DNA of 64,000 nucleotides from Streptomyces sp. XM4193 (GCF_023072595.1 NZ_JALLGK010000002.1:682001-746000), one strand, 5' to 3'; shown: positions 1-9,204, counted from the stretch's first letter. Translations and numbers: made by a program. The notes: generated by a model from the sequence alone, not told the origin.

Positions 1-182
1 CGGAGATGGACGATACTGACGCGAAGCGACTTGTCGACTTCGCCGCAGGTTTGGTCTTCGGCCTGCACGGAAGTATTGAGCGGGTGACGCAGAAGGTCTT
101 CCTTCTGTCTCCTGCTAACGTCGATGTTACGGCGGAGGACAAGGCCCGTATCGCAGAAGGCGGGTTCTTCAACCAGAGCTGA
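1..182 (+). CDS. sepF: SepF cell-division protein, C-terminal part
   Basis: Only the last 59 complete codons are in the window (frame begins at base 3, TGA at 180-182). The peptide begins [20 protein letters not shown] and ends GGFFNQS, which matches the C-terminal core and tail of SepF, the FtsZ-binding protein that tethers the Z ring to the membrane. The following YggT-family gene and divIVA are the usual neighbours at the end of the actinobacterial division cluster. The start and the N-terminal membrane-binding helix lie upstream of the window. Confidence 0.93.
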   Translation, partial: EMDDTDAKRLVDFAAGLVFGLHGSIERVTQKVFLLSPANVDVTAEDKARIAEGGFFNQS

Positions 183-246
183 TGCACAACAACAGACAAG
201 CCCCGGTCAGCGGGCGGGGCGCCACCAGGGGAGAGGGAAGCACGGG

Positions 247-531
247 ATGGGCACAGCACAACAGGTGATCCTCATTGTGCTTCAGTGCTTTCTCGGAGTG
301 CTGATCTTCCGCCTGGTGATGGACTACGTGTTCATGTTCGCCCGCTCATGGCAGCCCGGCAAGGCGATGGTGGTCGTACTGGAGGCCGCCTACACTGTCA
401 CCGATCCGCCACTGAAGCTGCTGCGGCGGTTCATCCCGCCGCTACGCTTCGGGGGTGTGGCGCTCGACCTGTCCTTCTTCGTACTGATGATCATCGTTTA
501 CATCGCAATGAGCATCGTGGCGAGCGTGTGA
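247..531 (+). CDS. YggT family membrane protein
   Basis: 94-residue protein with two hydrophobic segments (about residues 6-26 and 70-92) separated by a short basic amphipathic stretch containing TDPPLKLLRRFIPP, the hallmark of the YggT family. The frame is open further upstream to 124, but ATG 247 is preceded by a purine-rich GAGAGGGAAG and gives the normal family length. It sits between sepF and divIVA as in other actinomycetes. Its molecular role is not established; the position suggests an envelope or division-related function. Confidence 0.88.
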   Translation: MGTAQQVILIVLQCFLGVLIFRLVMDYVFMFARSWQPGKAMVVVLEAAYTVTDPPLKLLRRFIPPLRFGGVALDLSFFVLMIIVYIAMSIVASV

Positions 532-580
532 ACGAGTACGGTCTTGCCGATATGCCGATGACCTACGTTGAGGTGAAGAG

Positions 581-1696
581 ATGCCGCTGACCCCCGAGGA
601 CGTGCGGAACAAACAGTTCACGACCGTCCGTCTGCGCGAAGGCTACGACGAGGACGAGGTCGATGCCTTCCTGGACGAGGTGGAATCAGAGCTGACCCGT
701 CTGCTCCGGGAGAACGAGGACCTGCGCGCCAAGCTGGCCGCAGCGACCCGGGCTGCCGCACAGAACCAGCAGAACATGCGGAAGCAGCAGCAGGAGCCGC
801 AGGACCGCCCGCAGCAGGGCGCACCTGTGCCTGCCGCCATATCCGGACCGCAGCCGGTGCCCCCCGGGCAGCAGCAGATGGGCGGCCCGCCGCAACTGCC
901 CGGCGGTGCACCGCAGTTGCCCGCAGGCCCCGGTGGCCAGCAGGGTCCCCCGCACGGCGGTCCCGGCCCGATGGGTCAGGGCGGTCCCATGGGCGGTCCC
1001 CCGCAGCAGATGGGCGGCCCGCCGCAGCAGATGGGCGGTGGCGGTCAGAACAACGACAGCGCCGCGCGGGTTCTCTCGCTCGCTCAGCAGACGGCCGACC
1101 AGGCCATCGCGGAGGCCCGTTCCGAGGCCAACAAGATCGTCGGTGAGGCCCGCAGCCGCGCCGAGGGTCTGGAGCGGGACGCCCGTGCCAAGGCGGACGC
1201 CCTGGAGCGGGACGCGCAGGAGAAGCACCGCGTGGCCATGGGCTCGCTGGAGTCGGCCCGTGCCACTCTCGAGCGCAAGGTCGAGGACCTTCGGGGCTTC
1301 GAGCGCGAGTACCGCACCCGTCTGAAGTCGTACCTGGAGAGCCAGCTGCGCCAGCTGGAGAGCCAGGCCGACGACTCGCTGGCGCCGCCGCGTTCACCGC
1401 AGGCTCCCTCGCTCCCGGCATCGCCCTCGATGGCGTCCGCCGGAGCGACGGCGGCCGGTGGCGGCGGGACCATGGGCGGCCACCAGTCGATGGGCGGCAA
1501 CAGCCCGATGGGCAGCAGCCCGGCCTCCGGCCACGGCAGCCACACCCAGGGCGGCAACCAGACCTACGGCGGTCAGCAGCAGATGTCTCCTGCGATGACC
1601 CAGCCGATGGCTCCGGTGCGACCGCAGGGTCCGCAGCCGATGCAGCAGGCTCCGTCTCCCATGCGGGGCTTCCTGATCGACGAGGACGACAGCTGA
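581..1696 (+). CDS. divIVA: DivIVA (Wag31-like) polar growth protein
   Basis: 371-residue DivIVA. The N-terminal lipid-binding/coiled-coil domain is clear (LTPEDVRNKQFTTVRLREGY, residues 3-22, then an acidic coiled coil to about 50). A low-complexity Gln/Pro/Gly/Met linker with repeated MGGPPQQ units spans about 60-160. A second long coiled coil, rich in Ala/Glu/Arg, covers about 160-270, and a Gly/Ser/Met/Gln-rich tail follows. This two-coiled-coil, Q/P-rich form is typical of Streptomyces DivIVA, which organises hyphal tip growth and branching. GAGGTGAAGAG just upstream is the ribosome-binding site. A terminator follows at once. Confidence 0.96.
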   Translation: MPLTPEDVRNKQFTTVRLREGYDEDEVDAFLDEVESELTRLLRENEDLRAKLAAATRAAAQNQQNMRKQQQEPQDRPQQGAPVPAAISGPQPVPPGQQQMGGPPQLPGGAPQLPAGPGGQQGPPHGGPGPMGQGGPMGGPPQQMGGPPQQMGGGGQNNDSAARVLSLAQQTADQAIAEARSEANKIVGEARSRAEGLERDARAKADALERDAQEKHRVAMGSLESARATLERKVEDLRGFEREYRTRLKSYLESQLRQLESQADDSLAPPRSPQAPSLPASPSMASAGATAAGGGGTMGGHQSMGGNSPMGSSPASGHGSHTQGGNQTYGGQQQMSPAMTQPMAPVRPQGPQPMQQAPSPMRGFLIDEDDS

Positions 1697-1733
1697 GCGG
1701 AGCCGTCCGAGGACGGCCGCGATCGGCATATCA

Positions 1734-1767
1734 GGAAGGGGCCGGCCCATCAGGGCCGGCCCCTTCC
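1734..1767 (+). terminator. Strong hairpin terminator after divIVA
   Basis: A perfect 15-bp inverted repeat (arms 1734-1748 and 1753-1767, loop ATCA) lies 38 bases after the divIVA stop. There is no long U run, as is common in Streptomyces. It would end the sepF-YggT-divIVA transcript before the convergent ileS gene. Confidence 0.85.
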
Positions 1768-1790
1768 GCGTGCCCGGACCACCGGGACGG

Positions 1791-1828
1791 GGGAGGGGCC
1801 GACCGCATCCATGCGATCGGCCCCTCCC
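1791..1828 (-). terminator. Hairpin terminator for ileS
   Basis: Near-perfect 18-bp inverted repeat (arms 1791-1808 and 1811-1828, one mismatch) lying 11-48 bases beyond the ileS stop codon. Together with the divIVA hairpin it insulates the two convergent units. Confidence 0.8.
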
Positions 1829-1838
1829 GTTGTTCGGA

Positions 1839-4800
1839 TCAGATCCTGCGCAGCCAGAAGGTGAGGCCGAGGGCCTCGTCCGTGAAGGCGTCGCCGAACG
1901 ACCCGTCCGGCTCCTGCGCGGCGAGCTCCTCGGCGAGGACCTCGTTGGCGATCAGGGCGGCGTGGTCGGTGAGTGCGGTGACCAGCTCCGCGTCCTCCGT
2001 GCGCCAGCGCAGCGCGATCCGGTCCGCCACTTCGAGGCCGGAGTTCTTCCGGGCCTCCTGGACCAGCCGGATCACATCGCGCGCCAGACCGGCCCTGCGC
2101 AGCTCCGCGGTGATCTCCAGATCGAGGGCGACGGTGGCGCCGGTGTCGGAGGCGACCGACCAGCCCTCGCGCGGCGTCTCGGTGATGATGACCTCCTCGG
2201 GGGAGAGCACCACGCTCTCGCCCTCGACCTCGACCGTGGCCGTGCCGGCACGCAGCGCCGCCGACAGCTCAGCCGCGTCGGCCGAGGCGATCGCCTTGGC
2301 GACCGGCTGGGTGCCCTTGCCGAACCGGCGGCCCAGCGCACGGAAGTTGGCCTTCGCCGTGGTGTCGACGAGGGAGCCGCCCACCTCCGAGAGGGAGGCG
2401 AGGTGGCTGACGTTCAGCTCCTCGGCGATCTGGGCGCGTAGATCGTCGTCCAGCAGCTCGAAGCCCTGCGCCGCCACGAGCGCGCGGGAGAGCGGCTGAC
2501 GGGTCTTCACTCCCGATTCGGCGCGGGTGGCCCGGCCGAGCTCGACGAGCCGCCGCACCAGGAGCATGTCCGCGGACAACTGGGCGTCGATCGCCCCGGT
2601 GTCGGCGTCCGGCCACTGCGCCAGGTGCACCGACTCCGGGCAGCCGGGCGTCACCGGGACCACCAGGTCCTGCCAGACGCGCTCGGAGATGAACGGGACC
2701 AGCGGCGCCATGAGCCGGGTGACCGTCTCCAGCACGTCGTGCAGGGTGCGCAGCGCGGCCGGGTCGCCCTGCCAGAAGCGGCGGCGGGAGCGGCGCACGT
2801 ACCAGTTGGAGAGGTCGTCGACGAAGGTCGACAGCAGCTTGCCGGCGCGCTGGGTGTCGTAGTTCTCCATGGCCTGGGTGACCAGGTCGACCAGCGCGTG
2901 CAGCTCGCTGAGCAACCAGCGGTCGAGCAGCGGCCGGTCCGCCTCGGCGGGGTCGGTGCCGCTCGGCGCCCACTCGGAGGTACGGGCGTACAGGGCCTGG
3001 AAGGCGACCGTGTTCCAGTAGGTGAGGAGCGTCTTTCGGACAACTTCCTGGATGGTGCCGTGGCCCACCCGGCGCGCGGCCCAGGGGGAGCCGCCGGCGG
3101 CCATGAACCACCGCACCGCGTCCGCACCGTGACGCTCCATCAGCGGGATCGGCTCCAGGGTGTTGCCCAGGTGCTTGGACATCTTGCGGCCGTCCTCGGC
3201 GAGGATGTGGCCGAGGCAGACGACGTTCTCGTACGAGGAGCGGTCGAAGACGAGGGTGCCGACGGCCATCAGGGTGTAGAACCACCCGCGGGTCTGGTCG
3301 ATCGCCTCGGAGATGAACTGCGCGGGGTAGCGCTGCTCGAACACCTCCTTGTTGCGGTACGGGTAGCCCCACTGAGCGAAAGGCACCGAACCGGAGTCGT
3401 ACCAGGCGTCGATGACCTCGGGCACCCGCTCGGCGGTGAGGGGGCAGCCCTCGTCGGTGCAGGGGAAGATGACCGCGTCGATGTAGGGGCGGTGCGGGTC
3501 CAGGCCGCTCTGGTCGGTGCCGGTCAGCTCGGAGAGCTGGGCGAGCGAGCCGACGCAGGTGAGGTGGCCCTCGGAGCAGCGCCAGATGGGCAGCGGGGTG
3601 CCCCAGTAGCGGTTGCGGGAGAGCGCCCAGTCGATGTTGTTGCCGAGCCAGTCGCCGAAACGGCCGTGCTTGACGGAGTCGGGGAACCAGTTGGTGCGCT
3701 CGTTCTCCCGGAGCAGGGCGTCCTTGATCTGCGTGGTGCGGATGTACCAGGACGGCTGCGCGTAGTAGAGCAGCGCGGTGTGGCAGCGCCAGCAGTGCGG
3801 GTAGCTGTGCTCGTACGCGAGGTGGCGGAAGAGCTTGCCGCGGGACTCCAGGTCGGCGACCAGGACCTCGTCGGCCTTCTTGAAGAACTTCCCTCCCACC
3901 AGGGGGACTTCGGTCTCGAAGGTGCCGTCGGGCCGGACCGGGTTGACCACCGGCAGGCCGTAGGAGCGGCAGACCTTGAGGTCGTCCTCGCCGAAGGCGG
4001 GGGACTGGTGGACGAGCCCGGTGCCGTCCTCGGTGGTGACGTAGTCGGCGTTGACGACGTAGTGCGCGTTCTCGATGGTGACCAGATCGAAGGGGCGCTC
4101 GTACGTCCAGCGCTCCATCTCGGCGCCGGTGAACCGCTCGCCGGTGGCCTCCCAGCCCTCGCCCAGCGCCTTCTCCAGCAGCGGCTCGGCGACGACCAGG
4201 TGCTCCTCGCCGTCGGTGGCGACGACGTAGGTGACCTCGGGGTGGACGGCGACCGCGGTGTTGGAGACCAGCGTCCAGGGGGTGGTCGTCCAGACCAGCA
4301 GGGCGGCGCGGCCGGCGAGCGGGCCGGCGGTCAGCGGGAACCGCACGTACACCGACGGGTCCACCACCGTCTCGTACCCCTGCGCCAACTCGTGGTCGGA
4401 CAGGCCGGTGCCGCAGCGCGGGCACCACGGGGCGACGCGGTGGTCCTGCACCAGCAGGCCCTTGTCGAAGATCTGCTGGAGCGACCACCAGACGGACTCG
4501 ATGTACTGCGGGTCCATCGTGCGGTAGGCGTCGTCCAGGTCGACCCAGTAGCCCATGCGCTCGGTGAGCGCGCTGAAGGCGTCGGTGTGCCGGGTGACGG
4601 ACTCGCGGCACTTGTCGTTGAACTCGGCGATGCCGAACGCCTCGATGTCCTGCTTGCCGTTGAAGCCGAGCTCCTTCTCGACGGCGAGCTCGACGGGCAG
4701 CCCGTGGCAGTCCCAGCCGGCCTTGCGGGCGACGTGGTAGCCGCGCATCGTACGGAACCGGGGGAAGACGTCCTTGAAGACGCGGGCCTCGATGTGGTGG

Positions 4801-4982
4801 GCGCCCGGCATGCCGTTCGCGGTCGGCGGGCCCTCGTAGAACACCCACTCGGGGCGGCCCCGGGACTGCTCCAGGGAGCGGTTGAAGATCTTCTGCTCGC
4901 GCCAGAAGTCCAGCACGGCGTGCTCGACCTCGGGCAGACTGACCTGCGCGGGCACCTGGCGGTACAGCGGAGTCGGGCTCAT
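1839..4982 (-). CDS. ileS: Isoleucyl-tRNA synthetase, type 2, with altered HIGH motif
   Basis: 1047-residue class Ia synthetase that charges tRNA-Ile. The Rossmann start is near residues 46-75, with the large editing (CP1) insertion, Cys pairs such as CPRCGTG and CWRC, the KMSK signature at residues 600-603 (KMSKH) and a C-terminal anticodon-binding region. The length and the PPTANG context resemble the eukaryote-like (type 2) IleRS used by actinobacteria. The catalytic HIGH motif reads G-A-H-H at residues 60-63 instead of H-x-G-H (see findings). The start ATG 4982 has GGAGGAACACCAG before it. Expression is predicted to be controlled by the T-box leader upstream. Confidence 0.97.
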   Translation of the reverse strand: MSPTPLYRQVPAQVSLPEVEHAVLDFWREQKIFNRSLEQSRGRPEWVFYEGPPTANGMPGAHHIEARVFKDVFPRFRTMRGYHVARKAGWDCHGLPVELAVEKELGFNGKQDIEAFGIAEFNDKCRESVTRHTDAFSALTERMGYWVDLDDAYRTMDPQYIESVWWSLQQIFDKGLLVQDHRVAPWCPRCGTGLSDHELAQGYETVVDPSVYVRFPLTAGPLAGRAALLVWTTTPWTLVSNTAVAVHPEVTYVVATDGEEHLVVAEPLLEKALGEGWEATGERFTGAEMERWTYERPFDLVTIENAHYVVNADYVTTEDGTGLVHQSPAFGEDDLKVCRSYGLPVVNPVRPDGTFETEVPLVGGKFFKKADEVLVADLESRGKLFRHLAYEHSYPHCWRCHTALLYYAQPSWYIRTTQIKDALLRENERTNWFPDSVKHGRFGDWLGNNIDWALSRNRYWGTPLPIWRCSEGHLTCVGSLAQLSELTGTDQSGLDPHRPYIDAVIFPCTDEGCPLTAERVPEVIDAWYDSGSVPFAQWGYPYRNKEVFEQRYPAQFISEAIDQTRGWFYTLMAVGTLVFDRSSYENVVCLGHILAEDGRKMSKHLGNTLEPIPLMERHGADAVRWFMAAGGSPWAARRVGHGTIQEVVRKTLLTYWNTVAFQALYARTSEWAPSGTDPAEADRPLLDRWLLSELHALVDLVTQAMENYDTQRAGKLLSTFVDDLSNWYVRRSRRRFWQGDPAALRTLHDVLETVTRLMAPLVPFISERVWQDLVVPVTPGCPESVHLAQWPDADTGAIDAQLSADMLLVRRLVELGRATRAESGVKTRQPLSRALVAAQGFELLDDDLRAQIAEELNVSHLASLSEVGGSLVDTTAKANFRALGRRFGKGTQPVAKAIASADAAELSAALRAGTATVEVEGESVVLSPEEVIITETPREGWSVASDTGATVALDLEITAELRRAGLARDVIRLVQEARKNSGLEVADRIALRWRTEDAELVTALTDHAALIANEVLAEELAAQEPDGSFGDAFTDEALGLTFWLRRI

Positions 4983-4989
4983 CTGGTGT

Positions 4990-5257
4990 TCCTCCGGCGG
5001 ACATGACCACTTCCGTCAGAGGGACGAGACGCCCGCCGTGCGGCGCATCCCGCGGTACCACCCTCCTTGGCGGCGGAAGACCTGCTCCCTGCCGCCCTCT
5101 CATTGGGGCCAGCGTGCCGGGTCTACTCGCTCGGGGAGCTTTCTTCCGGCGGCTCCGGGGTGATCTTCGCGCCGCGCCTGCCCCCGGGCTTCCACCGTCC
5201 CCGGGTCGCTCTTGGCCGCGTACGGACGCTACTCGTCCCCATCCCTGCCGTTCGCTG
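4990..5257 (-). promoter_or_regulatory. T-box riboswitch leader of ileS (isoleucine-specific)
   Basis: On the minus strand the region before ileS contains the T-box core AGGGTGGTACCGCGGG (5064-5049), which pairs with the acceptor end of uncharged tRNA. About 100 nt upstream, in a GC-rich stem, the sequence GAAGATCACC carries ATC (5164-5162), a fitting isoleucine specifier codon. No terminator with a U run lies between the T-box and the ATG. A CCTCT stretch can instead pair with the GGAGG ribosome-binding site and GGCGG can pair with CCGCC beside it, suggesting translational control as in other actinobacterial ileS leaders. The ends given are approximate. Confidence 0.88.
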
Positions 5258-5263
5258 CCAGCC

Positions 5264-5269
5264 AGTGTA
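5264..5269 (-). promoter_or_regulatory. Possible -10 box of the ileS leader
   Basis: On the minus strand TACACT (5269-5264) sits just upstream of the T-box stem I and matches a vegetative -10 (TAnnnT). Transcription would start near 5257 and give a leader of roughly 275 nt. No good -35 is evident. Confidence 0.4.
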
Positions 5270-5459
5270 CGGGGCGCACGGGAGCGCCTGCGAACGGTTT
5301 CCACGGCGTTCGGAGGGGCACAACGCCAACGCGGGCCCAGGCAGCACAACGCTCGGTGGGGCTTTTGTCCGGCGTGCCCCTTTGCGAGAAGATTGGGGTC
5401 TCTTTATCGTTCTCGACACGTTTGCCCGCTAGATCACACTGTGTTAAGGGGTCGCGGCC

Positions 5460-6323
5460 ATGACTTCAGGCAGATCCGCCGCGAGGACGACGGCGGAGGG
5501 CGGGGCCGAGCAGGAGCACCGGAGCGCTGCAGACGATTCCACCAGGGATTCCGGGCAGGTCCCGAACGAGGCGGACTCGTCCGCCCCCGGGCGGAAGACG
5601 ACGCAGAAGGCACCCGCGAAGAAGGCCGCGGCCGAGAAGACCAGCGCGAAGAAGACCACGGCGAAGAAGACCACGGCCAAGAAGGTCGAGGCGAAGAAGG
5701 CGGCAGCGAAGAAGGCGACGGCCGAGAAGCCGCCTGCGAAGAAGACGGCAGCGAAGAAGGCCGCCGAGAAGACCCCCGCCAAGAAGCCCGCGACCAAGAA
5801 GACCGCCAAGCGCGCGACCGCCGAGCGGGCGGACGCACAGCAGACAGGAGCCCGGACGGTGGCTGCGAAGAAGACCACGACCCAGAAGCCTTCGGCGGTG
5901 CCGCAGGCCCGCGGCACCACGGTCGCTCCCGGCGAACTCGCCGTGCGCACCGGGGAGGACCCGTGGACTGCCGAGGAGGTCGAGGAGGCGCGCAAGGAGC
6001 TCCAGGACGAGGCCGGCCTGCGCCGCAGTGAGATCGCCGCGTCCGAGGAGGCGCTCGCCGGGCTGATGCAGAACTCCGGGGACGGCGCCGGGGACGACCA
6101 GGCCGACACCGGCAGCAAGAACATCACCAGGGAGCACGAGCTCGCCCTCGCCGGCAACGCCCGCGAGATGCTGTACCAGATCGAGCGTGCGCTGGAGCGG
6201 ATGGACGCCGGCACGTACGGCCTGTGCGAGAGCTGCGGCAAGGCCATCGGCAAGGCCAGGATGCAGGCGTTTCCGCGGGCGACCCTGTGCGTGGAGTGCA
6301 AGCAGCGGCAGGAACGCCGCTGA
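5460..6323 (+). CDS. ddbA: DdbA-type nucleoid protein: histone H1-like N-terminus fused to DksA/TraR zinc finger
   Basis: 287 residues. Residues about 44-120 are a Lys/Ala/Thr-rich tract of repeated [12 protein letters not shown] units, as in histone H1-like DNA-binding tails. The C-terminal half has a helical region and a C4 zinc finger (C256, C259, C277, C280; [11 protein letters not shown] then CVECK) typical of DksA/TraR proteins. This two-part layout matches Streptomyces DdbA, described as condensing DNA through its basic tail and possibly touching RNA polymerase through the DksA part. It is divergent from ileS and upstream of lspA. ATG 5460 lacks a strong ribosome-binding site, so a slightly different start is possible. 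Confidence 0.9.
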   Translation: MTSGRSAARTTAEGGAEQEHRSAADDSTRDSGQVPNEADSSAPGRKTTQKAPAKKAAAEKTSAKKTTAKKTTAKKVEAKKAAAKKATAEKPPAKKTAAKKAAEKTPAKKPATKKTAKRATAERADAQQTGARTVAAKKTTTQKPSAVPQARGTTVAPGELAVRTGEDPWTAEEVEEARKELQDEAGLRRSEIAASEEALAGLMQNSGDGAGDDQADTGSKNITREHELALAGNAREMLYQIERALERMDAGTYGLCESCGKAIGKARMQAFPRATLCVECKQRQERR

Positions 6324-6357
6324 CCGCGTCCGCCGGGGCGTGTCGTACGCTCATCCC

Positions 6358-6951
6358 GTGACATCAGAGGCGGAGCAGGCCATCGACGAAGCACCAGAGC
6401 GCAAGAGCGGCGACGCCGACGCGGCCGAGGGCGCCGAGGAGTCTGGCCGCGAGGAGCGGCCGAGGGGCAAGCGGCGGGTCGCCGTCCTCCTGGTGGTCGC
6501 AGCCCTGGCGTACGCGCTCGACCTGGCCAGCAAGCTCGTGGTGGTCGCGAAGCTGGAGCACGAGCCGCCCATCGAGGTGGTCGGCACGCTGCTCCAGTTC
6601 TACGTGGTGCGCAACCCGGGTGCCGCCTTCGGCGTCGGCGAGGCGCTGACCGTGGTGCTCACGGTGATCGCGGCAGCGGTCGTGGTGGTCATCCTCCGGC
6701 TGGCGCGCAAGCTCTACAGCACGCCGTGGGCGATCGCGCTCGGCATGCTGCTCGGCGGCGCAATGGGCAATCTGACGGACCGCATCTTCCGCTCGCCCGG
6801 TGTCTTCGAGGGCGCGGTCGTCGACTTCATCGCCCCCGAGAACTTCGCGGTCTTCAACCTCGCCGACTCCGCGATCGTCTGCGGCGGCATCCTCATCGTG
6901 ATCCTCTCCTTCCGCGGACTCGACCCGGACGGGACCGTCCACCGCAACTGA
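6358..6951 (+). CDS. lspA: Lipoprotein signal peptidase (signal peptidase II)
   Basis: 197-residue aspartic membrane peptidase that removes signal peptides from diacylglyceryl-modified prolipoproteins. Four membrane spans follow an unusually acidic N-terminal cytoplasmic tail of about 38 residues. The catalytic aspartates are D141 in GNLTDR and D170 in FNLADS, with the conserved RNPGAAFG before them. GTG 6358 is chosen because TACGCT (6346-6351) lies 6 nt upstream, suggesting a leaderless transcript; the frame is open further upstream but overlaps ddbA. It acts after Lgt, whose gene is also in this window (52805). Confidence 0.95.
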   Translation: MTSEAEQAIDEAPERKSGDADAAEGAEESGREERPRGKRRVAVLLVVAALAYALDLASKLVVVAKLEHEPPIEVVGTLLQFYVVRNPGAAFGVGEALTVVLTVIAAAVVVVILRLARKLYSTPWAIALGMLLGGAMGNLTDRIFRSPGVFEGAVVDFIAPENFAVFNLADSAIVCGGILIVILSFRGLDPDGTVHRN

Positions 6952-7040
6952 GGCGAAGGCGTCCGGGCGGCCGGCGAGCCGAGCCCGGCGACCCGGGTCC
7001 GGCGGTCGGGGGGCGGGCTCGGGCGGTGCGAGCGGTCCGT

Positions 7041-7046
7041 CATACT
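7041..7046 (+). promoter_or_regulatory. -10 box of a probable leaderless rluD promoter
   Basis: CATACT ends 7 nt before the GTG start. With this spacing the first transcribed base would be at or next to the start codon, and no ribosome-binding site is present. Confidence 0.55.
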
Positions 7047-7053
7047 CGGTCGG

Positions 7054-8019
7054 GTGACCAACCCAGCTTCTGCGCCCTCTCCCGGCTCCTCCGAGCTCCG
7101 TACCCTGCCCGTTCCCGACGGACTGGAGGGCGAACGGGTCGACGCGGCTCTCGCCCGGATGTTCGGCTTCTCCCGCACCAAGGCCGCCGAACTGGCCGCC
7201 GACGGAAAGGTGCGGCTGGACGGCAGCGAGGCCGGCAAGTCGGACCGGGTGGTCGGCGGCTCGTGGCTCGAGGTGGAGATCCCCGCGGCGCCCGGCCCGG
7301 TGCAGATCGTCGCCGAGCCGGTGGACGGCATGGAGATCGTGCACGACGACGAGGACATCGTCGTCATCGACAAGCCCGTCGGCGTCGCGGCCCATCCCAG
7401 CCCGGGGTGGACCGGGACCACGGTGATCGGCGGTCTGGCCGCGGCCGGGTACACCATCACCACCTCCGGCGCGGCCGAGCGGCAGGGCATCGTGCACCGG
7501 CTGGACGTCGGCACCTCCGGACTGATGGTGGTGGCGAAGTCGGAGCGGGCGTACACCAGGCTCAAACAGCAGTTCCGGGAGCGCACCGTCGACAAGCGCT
7601 ACCACGCGCTCGTGCAGGGCCACCCCGACCCGATGAGCGGCACCATCGACGCCCCGATCGGCCGCCACCCCCAGCACGACTACAAGTGGGCCGTCACCTC
7701 GCAGGGCAAGCCCTCGGTGACGCACTACGACCTGGTCGAGGCGTTCCGGGCGGCCAGCCTGCTCGACATCAAGCTGGAGACGGGCCGTACGCACCAGATC
7801 CGGGTCCACATGTCCGCGCACCGGCACCCCTGTGTCGGCGACCTCACGTACGGGGCGGACCCGACGCTGGCCAAGCGGCTGGGGCTCGGCCGGCAGTGGC
7901 TGCACGCGGTGCGGCTGGGTTTCGAGCACCCCTCGGACGGGCGCTGGGTGGAGTTCGGGACCGAGTACTCCGAGGACCTGCAGCAGGCGTTGGAGCGGGT
8001 CCGGGCCGAGAGCTCCTGA
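7054..8019 (+). CDS. rluD: RluA/RluD family 23S rRNA pseudouridine synthase
   Basis: 321 residues: an S4 RNA-binding domain at about 20-85, then a pseudouridine synthase domain with the catalytic HRLDVGTSG motif (Asp151) and the C-terminal GRTHQIRVH motif. The family isomerises uridines of large-subunit rRNA. The usual partner lspA lies 102 bp upstream. GTG 7054 is supported by CATACT at 7041-7046, exactly 7 nt before the start, implying its own leaderless promoter. The precise target position in rRNA cannot be read from sequence. Confidence 0.93.
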   Translation: MTNPASAPSPGSSELRTLPVPDGLEGERVDAALARMFGFSRTKAAELAADGKVRLDGSEAGKSDRVVGGSWLEVEIPAAPGPVQIVAEPVDGMEIVHDDEDIVVIDKPVGVAAHPSPGWTGTTVIGGLAAAGYTITTSGAAERQGIVHRLDVGTSGLMVVAKSERAYTRLKQQFRERTVDKRYHALVQGHPDPMSGTIDAPIGRHPQHDYKWAVTSQGKPSVTHYDLVEAFRAASLLDIKLETGRTHQIRVHMSAHRHPCVGDLTYGADPTLAKRLGLGRQWLHAVRLGFEHPSDGRWVEFGTEYSEDLQQALERVRAESS

Positions 8020-8145
8020 CGTCGCCGGCTGCCGGGGCCGCCGTCCGTGCTCGGCGCTCCGCTCCGGAGGTGCGGAGTGTGAGCGCAGGGCGTGCGGAGT
8101 GCGTTCTGCCGGGCGCGCACCGGCCCCGTGCCCGGCCCGCGTGCG

Positions 8146-9204
8146 TCAGAGGCTCTTGAACTCCGGCTGGGGCTGGGTCGGTTCGGCGGCGGTGCGGATC
8201 TTCGGCAGCGCCTGGGGGTGCTTCTCCTGGAGCCAGCTGAGCAGGGCCTCGCGCAGCTCGCAGCGGAGCATCCACACGTCGTCGGGGGTGCGGGCGGTCA
8301 TCGCGGCGCGCACCTCGATCGTGGTGGGGGTGGAGTCGGTGACCATCAGGCTCCAGCGCCGTCCGTCCCAGTAGTCGCTGCCGCGCACGAACTCCTCGGT
8401 CTTGGCGCGGAGTTCGGCGATGGGCGCGGTGTGGTCCAGCTGGAGGTAGACGGTGCCGGTGAGCTGCGAGGCGCCGCGCGACCAGTTCTCGAAGGGCTTG
8501 CTGGTGAAGTACGAGACCGGCATGGTGATGCGCCGCTCGTCCCAGGTGAGCACCACCAGGTAGGAGACGGTGATCTCGTCGACGGTGCCGTACTCGCCGT
8601 CCACGATGACGGTGTCGCCGATGCGCACCATGTCGCCGAAGGCGATCGAGAGGCCGGCGAAGAGGTTGCCCAGGGTGGACTGCGCGGCGATGCCGGCGAC
8701 GATGCCGAGCACGCCGGCCGAGGCGAGCATCGAGGTGCCGAACGTCTTCATCGCGTCGAACTGGAGCAGCATCGCGGCGCCGGCGATCACCCACACCACG
8801 GCCGTCAGCAGCCGCTGGATGAGCGTGAGTTGGGTACGCACCCGACGTGCCCTGGCGGCGTCGTCGGCCACACCCGCGTAGCGCGCGGAGACGGTCTCGA
8901 CCACCGCGCCCAGCACCCGCATCGCCAGCCAGGCGGAGGCGCCGATCATGATCACCGCCAGCCACAGCTGGGCCGACTCGCGGTCGTCCCGCACCAGCTC
9001 GGTGCTGTCGAAGAAGCCTCTGACGAGGGCGACGAACAGGACCGCCTGGAGCGGTACCCGGATGCCCCGCAGCAGACCCCACATCGGGGTCTCGGGGTGT
9101 CGGCGGTCGACTCGTATCAGGGCGCGGTCCACGGCCCAGGCGATGATCCAGGCGACTACGAGAGCGCCGCCGAAAACAATGGCTGGCCGCAGCACGTATT
9201 CCAT
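8146..9204 (-). CDS. MscS family mechanosensitive channel protein
   Basis: 352 residues with several N-terminal membrane spans, then the conserved pore helix and beta domain: the stretch GIVAGIAAQSTLGNLFAG (Gly/Ala-rich TM3) followed by GDMVRIGDTVIVDGEYGTV is diagnostic of MscS channels. These open on membrane tension and release solutes during osmotic downshock. A GAGGAG ribosome-binding site precedes ATG 9204. It is convergent with rluD and divergent from the next gene, so it is probably transcribed alone. I see no cyclic-nucleotide or other added domain. Confidence 0.92.
   Translation of the reverse strand: MEYVLRPAIVFGGALVVAWIIAWAVDRALIRVDRRHPETPMWGLLRGIRVPLQAVLFVALVRGFFDSTELVRDDRESAQLWLAVIMIGASAWLAMRVLGAVVETVSARYAGVADDAARARRVRTQLTLIQRLLTAVVWVIAGAAMLLQFDAMKTFGTSMLASAGVLGIVAGIAAQSTLGNLFAGLSIAFGDMVRIGDTVIVDGEYGTVDEITVSYLVVLTWDERRITMPVSYFTSKPFENWSRGASQLTGTVYLQLDHTAPIAELRAKTEEFVRGSDYWDGRRWSLMVTDSTPTTIEVRAAMTARTPDDVWMLRCELREALLSWLQEKHPQALPKIRTAAEPTQPQPEFKSL

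Noticed and set aside
2625..5006. 793-codon open frame on the plus strand across ileS
   Set aside because: It is antisense to a certain gene, has Val/Gly/Arg/Leu-rich composition without any domain, and is expected from the high-GC third-position bias of ileS.
5432..5446. Dyad TCACACTGTGTTA before ddbA as an operator
   Set aside because: The arms are only 4 bp and no regulator motif is recognised, so it could be chance.
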